From an uncultured Senegalimassilia sp. (GTDB taxonomy: Bacteria > Actinomycetota > Coriobacteriia > Coriobacteriales > Eggerthellaceae), in contig CAKTWI010000011.1 of the NCBI GenBank assembly GCA_934630815.1, positions 1-64,000 on the forward strand: a stretch of 64,000 bases of DNA, read 5' to 3'. Below are positions 44,125 through 52,847 of the stretch, in pieces. Below the pieces are notes generated by a model that saw only the letters and a program-made list of their open reading frames with translations, was not told where the DNA came from and did no database searches. The position numbers were made by a program, and so were the translations under genes. Within the stretch, counting starts at the first letter, position 1. Every line of letters begins with the position of its first letter.

Positions 44125-45399
44125 TTAGCCACCCGGGAAGCGGATGACCATGTAGATGGCCGCGATGGCCACCGTGAACAGCATGATGGGGAAACCACGC
44201 TTGAAGAACTGCATGAACGTGATCTCATGCCCGAACTTCTTGCTGATGTCGGACAGCACCACGTTGGCGGATGCGCCGATGAGCGTGCCGTTGCCGCCCA
44301 GGCATGCGCCCAGGGACAGCGCCCACCACAGGGCCGTGCCGTCGAGGCCGTCGGCCTCAAGCGTCAGGATGATGGGGATCATGGTTGCCACGAACGGGAT
44401 GTTGTCCAAGAAGCTGGAGATGACGGCCGAGCCGAACAGCACCGCGAGCATGGTAATCATAAGGTTGCCGCCCGTGACGTCGATGAGGCCCTGGGCCAGC
44501 ATGCCGATAACGCCCGTCTCGGACATGGCGCCGACGATGATGAACAGGCCGGCGAAGAAGCACAGCGTGGTCCACTCGACGCCGTGCAGCGCCTCTTCGA
44601 TGCTCTCGCCGGAGATGAGCAGGATCAGGCCGGCAGCGGCAAGGGCGATGACGCAGGACTCCAAGCCGAGCGCGCCGTGGGTCATGAAGCCGACGACCAC
44701 GAGGACGACCATGGCGACGCTGATATGCAGCAGGCGGCGGTCCTTGATGTAGTCGTTCTCGTCGAGCTCCATGATGGCCTTGCGATGCTCCTCGTTCGCG
44801 GAGATCTTACGGCCGTACATGACGTAGAACAGACCGATAACGGCCGCCAGGATGATGATGACCGCCGGGGCGTCGTAGGCGATGAAGTCGGCGAAGGTGT
44901 AGCCCGCAGCCGAGCCGATCATGATGTTGGGCGGGTCGCCGATGAGCGTTGCCGTGCCGCCGATGTTGGACGCCAGGATCTGCGTCATGAAGAACGGCAC
45001 CGGGTCGATGTCGAGCAGGCGGCACACGGTGATGGTCATGGGGCCGATGAGCAGCACGGTGGTGACGTTGTCCAGGAAGGCGGACAGCACGGCCGTGAGC
45101 AGCACGAACAGCACCATGATGGTCCAGGGGTTGCCCTTCGCCACGCGCGCGCACTTGATAGCCAGGAACTCGAACACGCCCGATTGCTTCACCACGGCCA
45201 CGAACAGCATCATGCCGAACAGCACGCCGAGCGTGTTGAAATCGATGTGCCCGATAGCCGTTTCGAACGGCATGATGTGCAGGATGAGCAGCAGCATGGC
45301 GCCGGTGATAGCGACGAGGGCGCGATGCACCTTCTCGGTCATGATGGCGATCATAGCCACCACGAAGATGGCGACGGATATGATTTGGCTAGTATCCAT
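44125..45399 (-). CDS. ArsB/NhaD-superfamily (SLC13-like) permease
   Basis: A 424-residue ion transporter with 10 to 12 membrane helices in two halves. The paired motifs SAFLDNVTTVLLIGP and SSFLDNIPFVATMIP, together with ASNIGGTATLIGDPPNIM and ACLGGNGTLIGASANVV, mark the superfamily that includes ArsB, NhaD and the human P protein. The substrate may be an anion, sodium/proton or arsenite; no arsenic genes are adjacent. It is followed directly by repeat copy A and then a terminator. Confidence 0.85.
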   Translation of the reverse strand: MDTSQIISVAIFVVAMIAIMTEKVHRALVAITGAMLLLILHIMPFETAIGHIDFNTLGVLFGMMLFVAVVKQSGVFEFLAIKCARVAKGNPWTIMVLFVLLTAVLSAFLDNVTTVLLIGPMTITVCRLLDIDPVPFFMTQILASNIGGTATLIGDPPNIMIGSAAGYTFADFIAYDAPAVIIILAAVIGLFYVMYGRKISANEEHRKAIMELDENDYIKDRRLLHISVAMVVLVVVGFMTHGALGLESCVIALAAAGLILLISGESIEEALHGVEWTTLCFFAGLFIIVGAMSETGVIGMLAQGLIDVTGGNLMITMLAVLFGSAVISSFLDNIPFVATMIPIILTLEADGLDGTALWWALSLGACLGGNGTLIGASANVVLSDISKKFGHEITFMQFFKRGFPIMLFTVAIAAIYMVIRFPGG

Positions 45400-45585
45400 A
45401 TCCCACCGCCTTGGTTTCGTTGTTTTCCACGGGTCCTTCTTTCTCCAAAGCGCGCGAAATCCTTATGCAATCGCGCAAAAATCCACTATAGCAAAACCCC
45501 ATTTCCCCATGCCGAGCCGTAGGGAAAGTTTCTCGTGTTTTAACGTTGAAAGGCAGCGACGCGCGGCGGCTGCCTGAGCGCGGGA

Positions 45586-45591
45586 TATACT
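45586..45591 (+). promoter_or_regulatory. -10 box of murT-gatD
   Basis: TATACT, 35 bp before the start codon, in a context matching the TraX promoter (GGNTATACTGNGCGCATG). The ATG within that motif opens only a five-codon frame. Confidence 0.45.
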
Positions 45592-45626
45592 GGGCGCATG
45601 CATTTCCGAAGATAAGCGAGGAAACC

Positions 45627-47855
45627 ATGGGATTGAGATTCATCGCCGCCCGCGCCGTCAGCGGCGTCTCCACTTGGGGCCTGAAAAACGTGTTCCACCG
45701 CCCCGCCGCGAACTTCCCGGGCAAAATGGCACTGTACGTGGACCCGCAGCTTATCGCGCACCTGCGCGGCAAGCTTGAGCGCGGAAGCGTGTGCGCGGTG
45801 GGAACCAACGGCAAGACCACCGTTTCCAACCTGCTTGCCGATGTGCTTGAGACGTCGGGCCAGCGGGTCGTCTGCAACCGCACGGGCGCGAACCTGGATT
45901 CGGGCGTGTCCACGGCGCTGCTGCATGCCGGCAAGGCCGACTGGGGCGTGTTCGAGTGCGACGAGCTGTGGCTGGCGAAGATCCTGCCGCAGCTGCGCGC
46001 GAACTATGTGGTGCTGCTGAACCTGTTCCGCGACCAGCTTGATCGCTGCGGCGAGATCGATCGCATCCAGGACAGCATCGTCAAGGCGCTGGGCAGCTCG
46101 CCTGAAACCGTGCTGGTATACAACGCCGACGATCCGCTGTGCGCGTCCATCGCCGACCGTGCCGGGCAGCTGCCGGGCCGCGAGGGCACGCGGTCGATCG
46201 CCTTCGGCGTGGCCGAGAGCATGGGCTTGGCGCAGAACACCGTTTCCGACGCCACGATGTGCCAGCGCTGCTCCACCATGTTCGAGTACGACTGGCGCCA
46301 ATACGGCCAGCTGGGCGAATGGCGCTGCCCGAACTGCGGCTTCGCGCGCCCTGCGCTCGACTTCGCCGCCGAAAACGTGCAGCTGGGCGTCGACGGGCTG
46401 GCGTTCTCGCTTGCCAAGCCCGGCGCCGGCGATGCCGGGCGCGAAGGAGCGTTCTCGGTGACGGCCCGCTTCAGCGGCGCCTATATGGTGTACAACCTGG
46501 CCGCGGTGAGCGTTGCCGCAAGCCTGCTGGGATGCACGAACGAGGCGCTGCAGAAGGCCGTCGACGCGTTCGACCCGCAAAACGGGCGCCTGCAGACCTA
46601 CGACCTTGCCGGCCGTCGCGTCCTGCTGAACCTGGCGAAGAACCCCACCGGCTTCAACCAGAACCTCAAGATCGTGGCGCAGGACCAGGCACCGAAGGTG
46701 GTGGCCTTCTTCATCAACGACAAAGAGGCCGACGGGCGCGACGTGTCGTGGCTGTGGGACATCGACTTCGAGGAGCTGGCGCAGGCGGGCCCGCTGACGG
46801 CGTACGCCGGCGGCATCCGCGGGCGCGACATGGCCGTGCGCCTGAAGTACGCCGGCATCGATGCCCAAACCGTCGAAAACGCCGATGACCTGCTTCATCG
46901 CATCGCGCAGCAACCGCGCGAGGTGAGCGCGTACATCATCGCGAACTACACGTCGCTGCCGGGTTGCAAGGCCGCGCTGGACGCTGCCGTGGCCGCAGGC
47001 GGCGAAGTGGAGCCCGCCGCGGGAGAAGCGCCCGCGCCGCGCGACTTCGGGACCCAAGGCTCCGATGGCGCGCCCGCCGGCGAGGGGGCGGCAAGCGACC
47101 AGCGCCCCGTAGTCATCGCGCATCTGTTCCCCGACCTGCTGAACCTGTACGGCGACGGCGGCAACGTGCGCGTGCTGCAGCAGCGCCTGGCGTGGCGCGG
47201 CATCCCCGCCGAGGTCCGCCGCGTGAACCACGGCGACGCCATCGACCTTACCGGCGTCGACCTGATCATGATGGGCGGCAGCCCCGACCGCGAGCAGAAG
47301 CTGGCCAGCGCCGACATCGTGGCCATGCGCGACCAGCTTGACGCATACGTGCAGGACATGGGCCCGTTGCTGGCCATTTGCGGCAGCTACCAGATGCTGG
47401 GCCGCGAGTGGCTGGTGGACGGCGAGAAGGTGCCCGGCCTGGGCCTGGTGGGCATGACCACGGGGCGCCCCGGCACCTCGGGCGATCGACTGGTGAACAA
47501 CATCGCGCTGCGCAGCCCCTTGGCCGACGAGCCCGTGGTGGGCTACGAGAACCACGCAGGCCGCACGTACCTTGACGAGGGCGTTGAGCCTTTCGGCACC
47601 GTGGTCTCCAACACGGGCCTGGGCAACAACGAGGAGACCAAGCAGGACGGCGTGCGCTACAAGAACGTGCTGGGCACGTACCTGCACGGCCCGCTCCTGG
47701 CGAAGAACCCGCAGATCGCGGACTGGCTACTGGCCCGCGCGCTTGAGCGCAACGCCAAGCGGACCGGGCAGCCCCTGATCGAGCTAGCCCCGCTTGACGA
47801 CGCGCCAGAGGAGGCCGCGAACGCCTTCATGTGCGACAAGTTGGGAGCCAAGTAG
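45627..47855 (+). CDS. Single-chain MurT-GatD, lipid II isoglutaminyl synthase
   Basis: A 742-residue fusion of the two subunits that amidate D-Glu of the lipid II stem peptide. The MurT part (about 1-465) has the Mur-ligase P-loop GTNGKTT (59-65), a four-Cys zinc ribbon (Cys212, 215, 234, 237) and a DUF1727 C-terminal domain with NPTGFNQNL. An Ala/Gly/Glu-rich linker (about 465-494) leads to GatD, a class I glutamine amidotransferase with Cys585 in AICGSYQMLG and His687 in TYLHGPLL. In staphylococci, streptococci and mycobacteria these are two genes. No stop codon or frameshift separates them here. The ribosome site is GCGAGGA. Confidence 0.93.
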   Translation: MGLRFIAARAVSGVSTWGLKNVFHRPAANFPGKMALYVDPQLIAHLRGKLERGSVCAVGTNGKTTVSNLLADVLETSGQRVVCNRTGANLDSGVSTALLHAGKADWGVFECDELWLAKILPQLRANYVVLLNLFRDQLDRCGEIDRIQDSIVKALGSSPETVLVYNADDPLCASIADRAGQLPGREGTRSIAFGVAESMGLAQNTVSDATMCQRCSTMFEYDWRQYGQLGEWRCPNCGFARPALDFAAENVQLGVDGLAFSLAKPGAGDAGREGAFSVTARFSGAYMVYNLAAVSVAASLLGCTNEALQKAVDAFDPQNGRLQTYDLAGRRVLLNLAKNPTGFNQNLKIVAQDQAPKVVAFFINDKEADGRDVSWLWDIDFEELAQAGPLTAYAGGIRGRDMAVRLKYAGIDAQTVENADDLLHRIAQQPREVSAYIIANYTSLPGCKAALDAAVAAGGEVEPAAGEAPAPRDFGTQGSDGAPAGEGAASDQRPVVIAHLFPDLLNLYGDGGNVRVLQQRLAWRGIPAEVRRVNHGDAIDLTGVDLIMMGGSPDREQKLASADIVAMRDQLDAYVQDMGPLLAICGSYQMLGREWLVDGEKVPGLGLVGMTTGRPGTSGDRLVNNIALRSPLADEPVVGYENHAGRTYLDEGVEPFGTVVSNTGLGNNEETKQDGVRYKNVLGTYLHGPLLAKNPQIADWLLARALERNAKRTGQPLIELAPLDDAPEEAANAFMCDKLGAK

Positions 47856-47975
47856 CGGCGGATTGCCGATGCGGGCGGGCGCGAAAGCACCTAAGCCCGC
47901 TGGCGAACGCGAAGGCCGTCAGGCTGGAGGCGAACGTGAGCGAGCGCCGAAGTGCCCCGACCTGCAAGCGAACGC

Positions 47976-48034
47976 AAAAGCGCGGTGCCGGCCCTGTGCG
48001 AAGAAATCGCATGGGACCGGCGCCGCGCTTTTTA
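47976..48034 (+). terminator. Terminator of murT-gatD
   Basis: A long G/C stem (AAAGCGCGGTGCCGGCCC with GGACCGGCGCCGCGCTTT, a few wobbles) with a second short stem on top and a five-T run, about 120 bp after the gene. Confidence 0.8.
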
Positions 48035-48050
48035 TTTGGGAGTGATTTCG

Positions 48051-48090
48051 AGAAAAAGAAAGCGGGCCGGACATTTCTGCCCAGCCCGCG
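48051..48090 (-). terminator. Terminator of tRNA-Thr
   Basis: On the minus strand GCGGGC pairs with GCCCGC (with partial pairing above) and is followed by TTTCTTTTTC. Confidence 0.65.
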
Positions 48091-48101
48091 TACATTCGTG
48101 G

Positions 48102-48174
48102 AGCCAACGACCGGATTCGAACCGGTGACCTGCGCTTTACGAGAGCGCTGCTCTACCAGCTGAGCCACGTTGGC
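48102..48174 (-). tRNA. tRNA-Thr (anticodon CGT)
   Basis: On the minus strand the acceptor GCCAACG pairs with CGTTGGC, the anticodon arm GCGCT-CTCGTAA-AGCGC gives CGT, and the T arm is CCGGTTCGAATCCGG. CCA is encoded at 48099-48101. Confidence 0.96.
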
Positions 48175-48203
48175 ACACGGCTTCTTGCGAAGCGCGAATA
48201 TGA

Positions 48204-48232
48204 ACTATACCGAAGAGCCTGTCGTTTCGCAA
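48204..48232 (-). promoter_or_regulatory. Promoter of tRNA-Thr
   Basis: On the minus strand TTGCGA (48227-48232), 17 bp, TATAGT (48204-48209), 30 bp before the tRNA. The -10 is the same as that of dnaK and tRNA-fMet. Confidence 0.65.
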
Positions 48233-48431
48233 GGGGCAAATGCAACTTTTCGGGCGAACGAGCGGGCATTCGCCGTTTCTCCACAGGCTTGCATTTTAGC
48301 GTTGCGGCCCTCGAGAGCCGCATGGGCGCGCACCCTGCCGCTGCTGCCGTCACACCCGAGGGCCGCAGAGGGCGCTCCCTAGAGCCGAGACCATCACGCC
48401 CGAGAGCCGTCTCGGCGCACAGCTTCGCCGG
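48233..48431. other. Gap between tRNA-Thr and usp
   Basis: No gene seen. Several imperfect repeats of CC(C/T)GAGAGCCG type occur; their role is unknown. Confidence 0.35.
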
Positions 48432-48908
48432 CTACTCCTCGTCCTCGGGGGCTTTCACCACCAGCACGGGGACCTGGGCCTCACGCAGCACGTAGCTGCT
48501 CACGCTGCCCAGCATGCCGCGCAGAGCGCCCAAACCGCGGCTGCCCATGATGATGAGCCCGCAGCCGTTCCCCTGCGCGTACTTCACGATTTGGTCGCCC
48601 GGATGCACCTCGGGCAGCAGGCAGACGCGCTTCTCGTTCATGAGCGGGCGGATCACCCCGTCGACCTGCGCATGCAGGCGCTCGGATGCCTCCTCCATGG
48701 CTTCTTGCATGCCCATGGGGACGACGCTTTCGGTCAAATCCACACCACGAGCCTCGAGCTTTGCCACGGCGGTTCGCTCCAGGTCGACGATCTGGACGAC
48801 GTGCAGTGCAAGCCCGGCGTCCTCCTTCGCGAAGCGCACGGCCTCGTCAAGCGCCGCGCAGGCGGAATCGGACCCATCGAACGGAACCATAACGGCATCG
48901 TAGAGCAT
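48432..48908 (-). CDS. Universal stress protein (UspA family)
   Basis: A 158-residue UspA-fold protein. It begins MLYDAVMVPFDGSDSACAALD, the first strand and Asp of the family, and ends with the ATP-binding GSRGLGALRGMLGSVSSYVL (G-x2-G-x9-GS), so it is of the nucleotide-binding kind. A central charged helix (EAMEEASERLHAQVDGVI) separates the two halves. The role would be stress adaptation; partners are unknown. GAAGGGGG precedes the start. It stands alone between tRNA-Thr and an APC permease. Confidence 0.9.
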   Translation of the reverse strand: MLYDAVMVPFDGSDSACAALDEAVRFAKEDAGLALHVVQIVDLERTAVAKLEARGVDLTESVVPMGMQEAMEEASERLHAQVDGVIRPLMNEKRVCLLPEVHPGDQIVKYAQGNGCGLIIMGSRGLGALRGMLGSVSSYVLREAQVPVLVVKAPEDEE

Positions 48909-49120
48909 TGCAACCCCCTTCTTTCACCGGTTGAACCTGGCAAGGCAAGGCGGCACAGCGCGTTGCGACGAGCACCGAACGCGACGCCGACGGCCGCACG
49001 CCCCCGGCAACCTCGCATCCGCATCCCCGCGTGTCGCGCGTGTTCCGCGAGCTGCCGAAGCAGCTCAACGCGCAAGGGCTGCGTCCCCTTCCTCATCAGG
49101 CTTTATCCCCAGTATAGCAA
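48909..49120. other. Gap between usp and the APC permease
   Basis: No gene recognised. The usp promoter must lie here; TTCACCGGTTGAA, a near-palindrome next to the usp start, could be an operator. The whole gap runs to 49245 and includes the permease terminator. Confidence 0.35.
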
Positions 49121-49150
49121 GAAGCCCCGCGGCATTCGCCGCAGGGCTTC
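49121..49150 (-). terminator. Terminator of the APC permease gene
   Basis: Thirteen-base arms with one mismatch around ATTC, followed on the minus strand by TTGCTATA. Confidence 0.7.
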
Positions 49151-49245
49151 CGCAAACGCCGCTCACGCAAACGGCGTTGCCATGTTGTAACGTTTCGCAA
49201 GCGCTCAGCGGGCGAGCCGCCCGGTGCGCATGCGAAAGGCGCCGG

Positions 49246-50646
49246 CTACACCTCGAGGTGCTTGAACGCCTCGGGGACCTCCTTGAAGCCCTTGGACTTC
49301 ACGGCGCCGACGATCAGGCCGATGATCAGCCACACGACGCCGACGATGTAGGTCATCGTCTCGAAGCCGGTGAACACGTACACCAGGATGCCGATGCCGA
49401 TCCAGGGGCAGATCAGGTACTTCACGATGTCGCCGAAGGTGTTGCGCTTCTTCTCGCGGATGAAGAAGAACAGGAACACGGCGAAGTTCAGCAGGATGAA
49501 CGAGGCCAGGGCGCCGAAGTTCACCAGGCCGGCGAGCTGGGTCATCTTGTCGCCCATGGGGATGGACAAGCACAGGGTGACCACGCCCAGGAACACGGCG
49601 GAGAACCAGGGGGTCTGATACTTCGGGTGGACCTTACCGAATACCTTCGGGATAACGCCGTCGCGGCCCATGGAGAACAGCAGGCGCGAGGAGGCCATCT
49701 GGGCGTTCATGATGTTGGCGATGCCGATGGCGATGATGTTGATGACCAGCATGATCTTGTAGAAGACCGGGCCGCCCACCAGCATGACGGAATCGAAGAA
49801 GCCCATGTCGGGGTCGGTGTTGGCCCAGTCGGGCTGCACGATGGCGGCGATGTAGGTCTGAGCGACGAACACGACGATGATGGCGCACAGGGCGATCAGG
49901 ATGCCGCGACCGATGTTCTTCTCGGGCTCGTGGGTTTCCTCAGCCAGGGTGGACATACCGTCGAAGCCCAGGAAGGAAAGCGCGGCCAGCGAGATGCCGG
50001 CAGCGATGAAGTGGGCGTCGACCTGGCCTTCCTGATAGATCGGGTCGAGCACGAAGGCACCGGCGCCGCCGCCGCCCATGATGAAGTTGCAGCCGAGCGC
50101 GATGAACGCGATGACGGCCAGGACCTCGATGACGAAGATGACCCAGTCAACGCCGCGGCTCATCTGGATGCCGCGGATGTTCACGAACGTGTTGAAGGCG
50201 ATGAAGACCACAGCCCACAGCCATGCCGGGCTGTTGGGGATCAGAGCGGTGCCCCAGTTCATGACCATGACGATGAGCAGAGACGGAACCAGGATGTAGT
50301 CCAGCAGGATCAGCCAGCCGGCGATGAAGCCCACGTGCGGGTTGATGCCGCGCTGCACGTAAGAGTACACGGAGCCGGCGATCGGGAAGCGGCCGGACAT
50401 GCGCATGTAGCTCATGGCGGTGAACATGATGGCCACGAAGCCGATGATGTAGACCAGCGGCGTCATGCCGTGGCTGTTCAGCTGAATGGAACCGAAGATG
50501 GATTGCGGGGCGATGATAACCATGAACAGGACGCCGTACATCACCACGTCCCAAAGGCTCATCCCGCGGCGCAGCTCCTGCTTATAGCCGAACTGCTCGA
50601 TGTTGTCCCCGGCGTTACCCTTCGCCGGAGCTTTTTGCTCTGCCAT
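49246..50646 (-). CDS. APC-superfamily amino acid permease
   Basis: A 466-residue membrane protein with 12 predicted helices. MSLWDVVMYGVLFMVIIAPQSIFG is the helix-1 region, with a Gly/Pro loop unlike the ArcD-like protein at 24689, and FLGFDGMSTLAEETHEPEKN is the conserved helix-6/7 loop of the amino acid/putrescine importers. The substrate cannot be fixed. ATG 50646 is chosen because GAGGAAAGG is upstream; an in-frame ATG at 50739 has none. An extended -10 at 50730 matches that of the NRAMP-related gene. Confidence 0.85.
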   Translation of the reverse strand: MAEQKAPAKGNAGDNIEQFGYKQELRRGMSLWDVVMYGVLFMVIIAPQSIFGSIQLNSHGMTPLVYIIGFVAIMFTAMSYMRMSGRFPIAGSVYSYVQRGINPHVGFIAGWLILLDYILVPSLLIVMVMNWGTALIPNSPAWLWAVVFIAFNTFVNIRGIQMSRGVDWVIFVIEVLAVIAFIALGCNFIMGGGGAGAFVLDPIYQEGQVDAHFIAAGISLAALSFLGFDGMSTLAEETHEPEKNIGRGILIALCAIIVVFVAQTYIAAIVQPDWANTDPDMGFFDSVMLVGGPVFYKIMLVINIIAIGIANIMNAQMASSRLLFSMGRDGVIPKVFGKVHPKYQTPWFSAVFLGVVTLCLSIPMGDKMTQLAGLVNFGALASFILLNFAVFLFFFIREKKRNTFGDIVKYLICPWIGIGILVYVFTGFETMTYIVGVVWLIIGLIVGAVKSKGFKEVPEAFKHLEV

Positions 50647-50729
50647 TTCCCTTTCCTCTCTTTCTTGCGGGGAAAACAAGCATTGCGCAGGGCCAGAAGC
50701 GCGATTCCCGGCTCTACGCAATAGCCCGT

Positions 50730-50738
50730 ACTTTAGCA
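50730..50738 (-). promoter_or_regulatory. Extended -10 promoter of the APC permease
   Basis: On the minus strand TGCTAAAGT within CGTGCTAAAGTA, the same 12 bases as upstream of the NRAMP-related transporter. Confidence 0.45.
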
Positions 50739-50834
50739 CGTTAAAGCGCAGGAGTAAGGGGAATATGGCAATTCCTAGCGATGCCGTGCGTGATTTTGGG
50801 GTTGAAAGGCGGCCCTATGCGCTCACGAGACACG

Positions 50835-50870
50835 AAAAATGCCCGATTCCCTGGGGAAACCGGGCATTTT
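50835..50870. terminator. Bidirectional-type terminator hairpin
   Basis: AAAAATGCCCG and CGGGCATTTT pair around an 11- to 14-base loop with further partial pairing, giving T-runs on both strands. It lies about 230 bp after the acetamidase gene; the gap 50871-51098 holds nothing else recognised. Confidence 0.7.
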
Positions 50871-51098
50871 GCATAAGATATCGAAATCGACGGCACCGGA
50901 ACAGCCGTGTATTTTAGCCTCTGCTAACTAAGGCGAACGGCAGGTTTATGGCGATAAACGGTTGCGCGAACGCATAATGTTTCGTTCGTTGCGCGGCGCG
51001 ATCCGGCCAGGCCTTGTCACTTGACCGGAAGCGCCCCGGCGCCGTAAACGATCGCCGCAACCCGCGATCAGACCAGCCGGCGCCTACGGCTGAGGGAT

Positions 51099-52010
51099 TT
51101 ACGGCTGAGGGATCAGAACGGGGAACTCCGACAGCTTCGGCGTCCCGATGCGCAGCGACACGTCGACCTCGCACGGCTCGCAGCCCTGGCTCACCTCGAC
51201 GTCGCTTTGGACGGACATATACATGTAGGTTTCCACGGCGTCCCAACCGGTAACGCGCATCAGCAGACGCTGCAGCTCCTTCGAGCCGTTCATGAGCGCC
51301 TGCTCGTAGTGGGTGCCGCTGCAGTTCACGTACCACTTGCCGTCGGGGCCGAAGGTCTCGAGCACCGGCCAGTTCAGCTCGAAATCCTTCACCAGCTGCA
51401 CGCGAACGGTGATCTCGGCGGGAATCTCGATGCCGGTGCCGCACAGCTCGGCGTCGCCCATGGTGGCGTGCACGTCGCCCATCTGCAGAAGCGCACCGGG
51501 AACACGCACGGGGAAGTACAGGCGCGTGCCCTTGGTGATCTTCTTGTTGTCCATGTTGCCGCCGTGGCTGCCCACGAAGCCGTCGATGACGTCGGGGCCG
51601 GACGGCGCGGTGCCGATGACGCCGATCATGGGGTTGATCGGGAAGCTGACCTGGTTGAACGTGGCCATGCCGTCCTTGATGGGAATCTTCTTGGTGCGAT
51701 AGCCGGTGGTCTCGAACAGCGGGCCGCAGTGATCGTCGGTGGCGATGGTGCCCTCATCGGCCACCTTCACCTCGTAGATGTCGACCACGAGCACGTCGCC
51801 GGGCTCGGCGCCCTCGATGTAGACGGGGCCCGCGGCGGGATTGGCGAAACCGTACGTGTAATCAAGGTCGGCCATGGTGATGTTCTCATCGGGAATGCGG
51901 TTGCTGAAGCAATCCTGCGTGTTGAACTGCAGCACCTCGCCGGGCTTGGCCGTGGCGCAAGGCTTGTTGTCCTTGGAGAATTCGTAAACCTGATCGGTGA
52001 TGATCTGCAT
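51099..52010 (-). CDS. Acetamidase/formamidase family protein
   Basis: A 303-residue FmdA/AmdA-type amidohydrolase. Family features are the early NRIPDENITMADL and NPAAGPVYIEGAEPGDVLVVDI, FVGSHGGNMDNKKI and MGDVHATMGDAELCGTGIEI with the likely metal/substrate His and Glu residues. These enzymes hydrolyse formamide, acetamide or related amides to ammonia and an acid. ATG 52010 has AGAAGGGGG upstream. The adjacent genes do not form an obvious pathway with it, though the amide nitrogen could be used for growth. Confidence 0.88.
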   Translation of the reverse strand: MQIITDQVYEFSKDNKPCATAKPGEVLQFNTQDCFSNRIPDENITMADLDYTYGFANPAAGPVYIEGAEPGDVLVVDIYEVKVADEGTIATDDHCGPLFETTGYRTKKIPIKDGMATFNQVSFPINPMIGVIGTAPSGPDVIDGFVGSHGGNMDNKKITKGTRLYFPVRVPGALLQMGDVHATMGDAELCGTGIEIPAEITVRVQLVKDFELNWPVLETFGPDGKWYVNCSGTHYEQALMNGSKELQRLLMRVTGWDAVETYMYMSVQSDVEVSQGCEPCEVDVSLRIGTPKLSEFPVLIPQP

Positions 52011-52279
52011 GATGCCCCCTTCTTCATGGTAACGAACACGGCTTGCCGCCGTTTCGAGCGATTGTACGCCAACCGCCGCAGGCACGCCACGGCGGGCAGC
52101 GCCACGGCGGGGCAAGCTCGACGGCTGGGCGAAAGCGGTGAAGGGAGAGTGCATCACGGCCACCGCTCCCCCATCGGGAAGCCTGCGTCCACCCCGAAGG
52201 CCGAGCGGCGCGAAACAGCGCCCGGAAAGCGATAGCCGCCCAAGGCGAACCCGGCATCCGACGCAAAAGCCGCGAACGC
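52011..52279. other. Gap upstream of the acetamidase gene
   Basis: About 270 bp of GC-rich sequence with no gene recognised; the acetamidase promoter is not obvious. Confidence 0.4.
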
Positions 52280-52319
52280 AAAAAAGGACGTGCCCCGCAT
52301 GCACGAAGACACGCCCTTT
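52280..52319 (-). terminator. Terminator of the yedE-tusA-DUF3343 unit
   Basis: On the minus strand AAAGGGCGTG and CACGTCCTTT pair (one mismatch) and are followed by a T-run, 26 bp after the DUF3343 gene. Confidence 0.75.
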
Positions 52320-52345
52320 CGACGCGTTATATAGGCACGTGAGGC

Positions 52346-52585
52346 TTACAGCTCGAGCACGACGGCCTGCTCGAGCTCGATGCCGCTGCGTTGCGCCAGC
52401 GAGTCCAGCAGCTCCGCCTCGACCTCGGGTTCGAGCCATGCCATGCCGCACCCCGCGGAAAGCTGCCGTGGGATGGGCGCAAGACGGCCGCGAAGCCCTT
52501 CGCTTACGGCCGCCTGCTTGAAGGCGAGCGCGTCAGTGGTGGTATGGAACGACGCCACCACCGTCTTCACCTTCCGCCGCGCCAT
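52346..52585 (-). CDS. DUF3343 putative Se/S carrier-like protein
   Basis: A 79-residue protein of the DUF3343 family. The family core is FHTTTDALAFKQAAVSEG and LAPIPRQLSAGCGMAW, with one conserved Cys in SAGCGMA. DUF3343 proteins occur with YedE, YedF and SelD in organisms using selenium and are thought to carry selenium or sulfur. It follows the TusA-like gene by 3 bp, and is the third gene of the unit. The carrier role is inference from context and the Cys. Confidence 0.85.
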   Translation of the reverse strand: MARRKVKTVVASFHTTTDALAFKQAAVSEGLRGRLAPIPRQLSAGCGMAWLEPEVEAELLDSLAQRSGIELEQAVVLEL

Positions 52586-52588
52586 GGG

Positions 52589-52795
52589 TTAGGCGATCTC
52601 GATCACGAAATCATCGCCGACGCGCTGCGCCGTCGCCGTGCGCTTGCGCTTCTTCGCCAGCGAGCAGATGTTATCGCGCGCCACGGTGTTGCTCACCGTC
52701 ACCTTGATGGGCTCGGAGCCGCCCTTCTTCATGGCATTCATGGTCAGGATGACCGGTTCGGGGCAGGAGAGCCCACGGGCGTCAACTTCGATCAT
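52589..52795 (-). CDS. TusA/YedF-family sulfurtransferase-like protein
   Basis: A 68-residue TusA-like protein. It has the signature EVDARGLSCPEPVILTM, where the Cys of SCPEP carries persulfide (or selenium in YedF). The remaining two strands and helix are usual for the fold. It lies between yedE and DUF3343, a known selenium-metabolism arrangement, so the YedF role is more likely than tRNA thiolation. No C-terminal YedF domain is present. Confidence 0.9.
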   Translation of the reverse strand: MIEVDARGLSCPEPVILTMNAMKKGGSEPIKVTVSNTVARDNICSLAKKRKRTATAQRVGDDFVIEIA

Positions 52796-52847
52796 GTGAA
52801 GTCCTTTCGGTAAATGAACTGGGGAAATACGCTTGCAGCTTATACTG

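Noticed and set aside
45540..47687. A 715-codon open frame opposite murT-gatD
   Set aside because: Antisense shadow; the plus-strand frame has all catalytic motifs.
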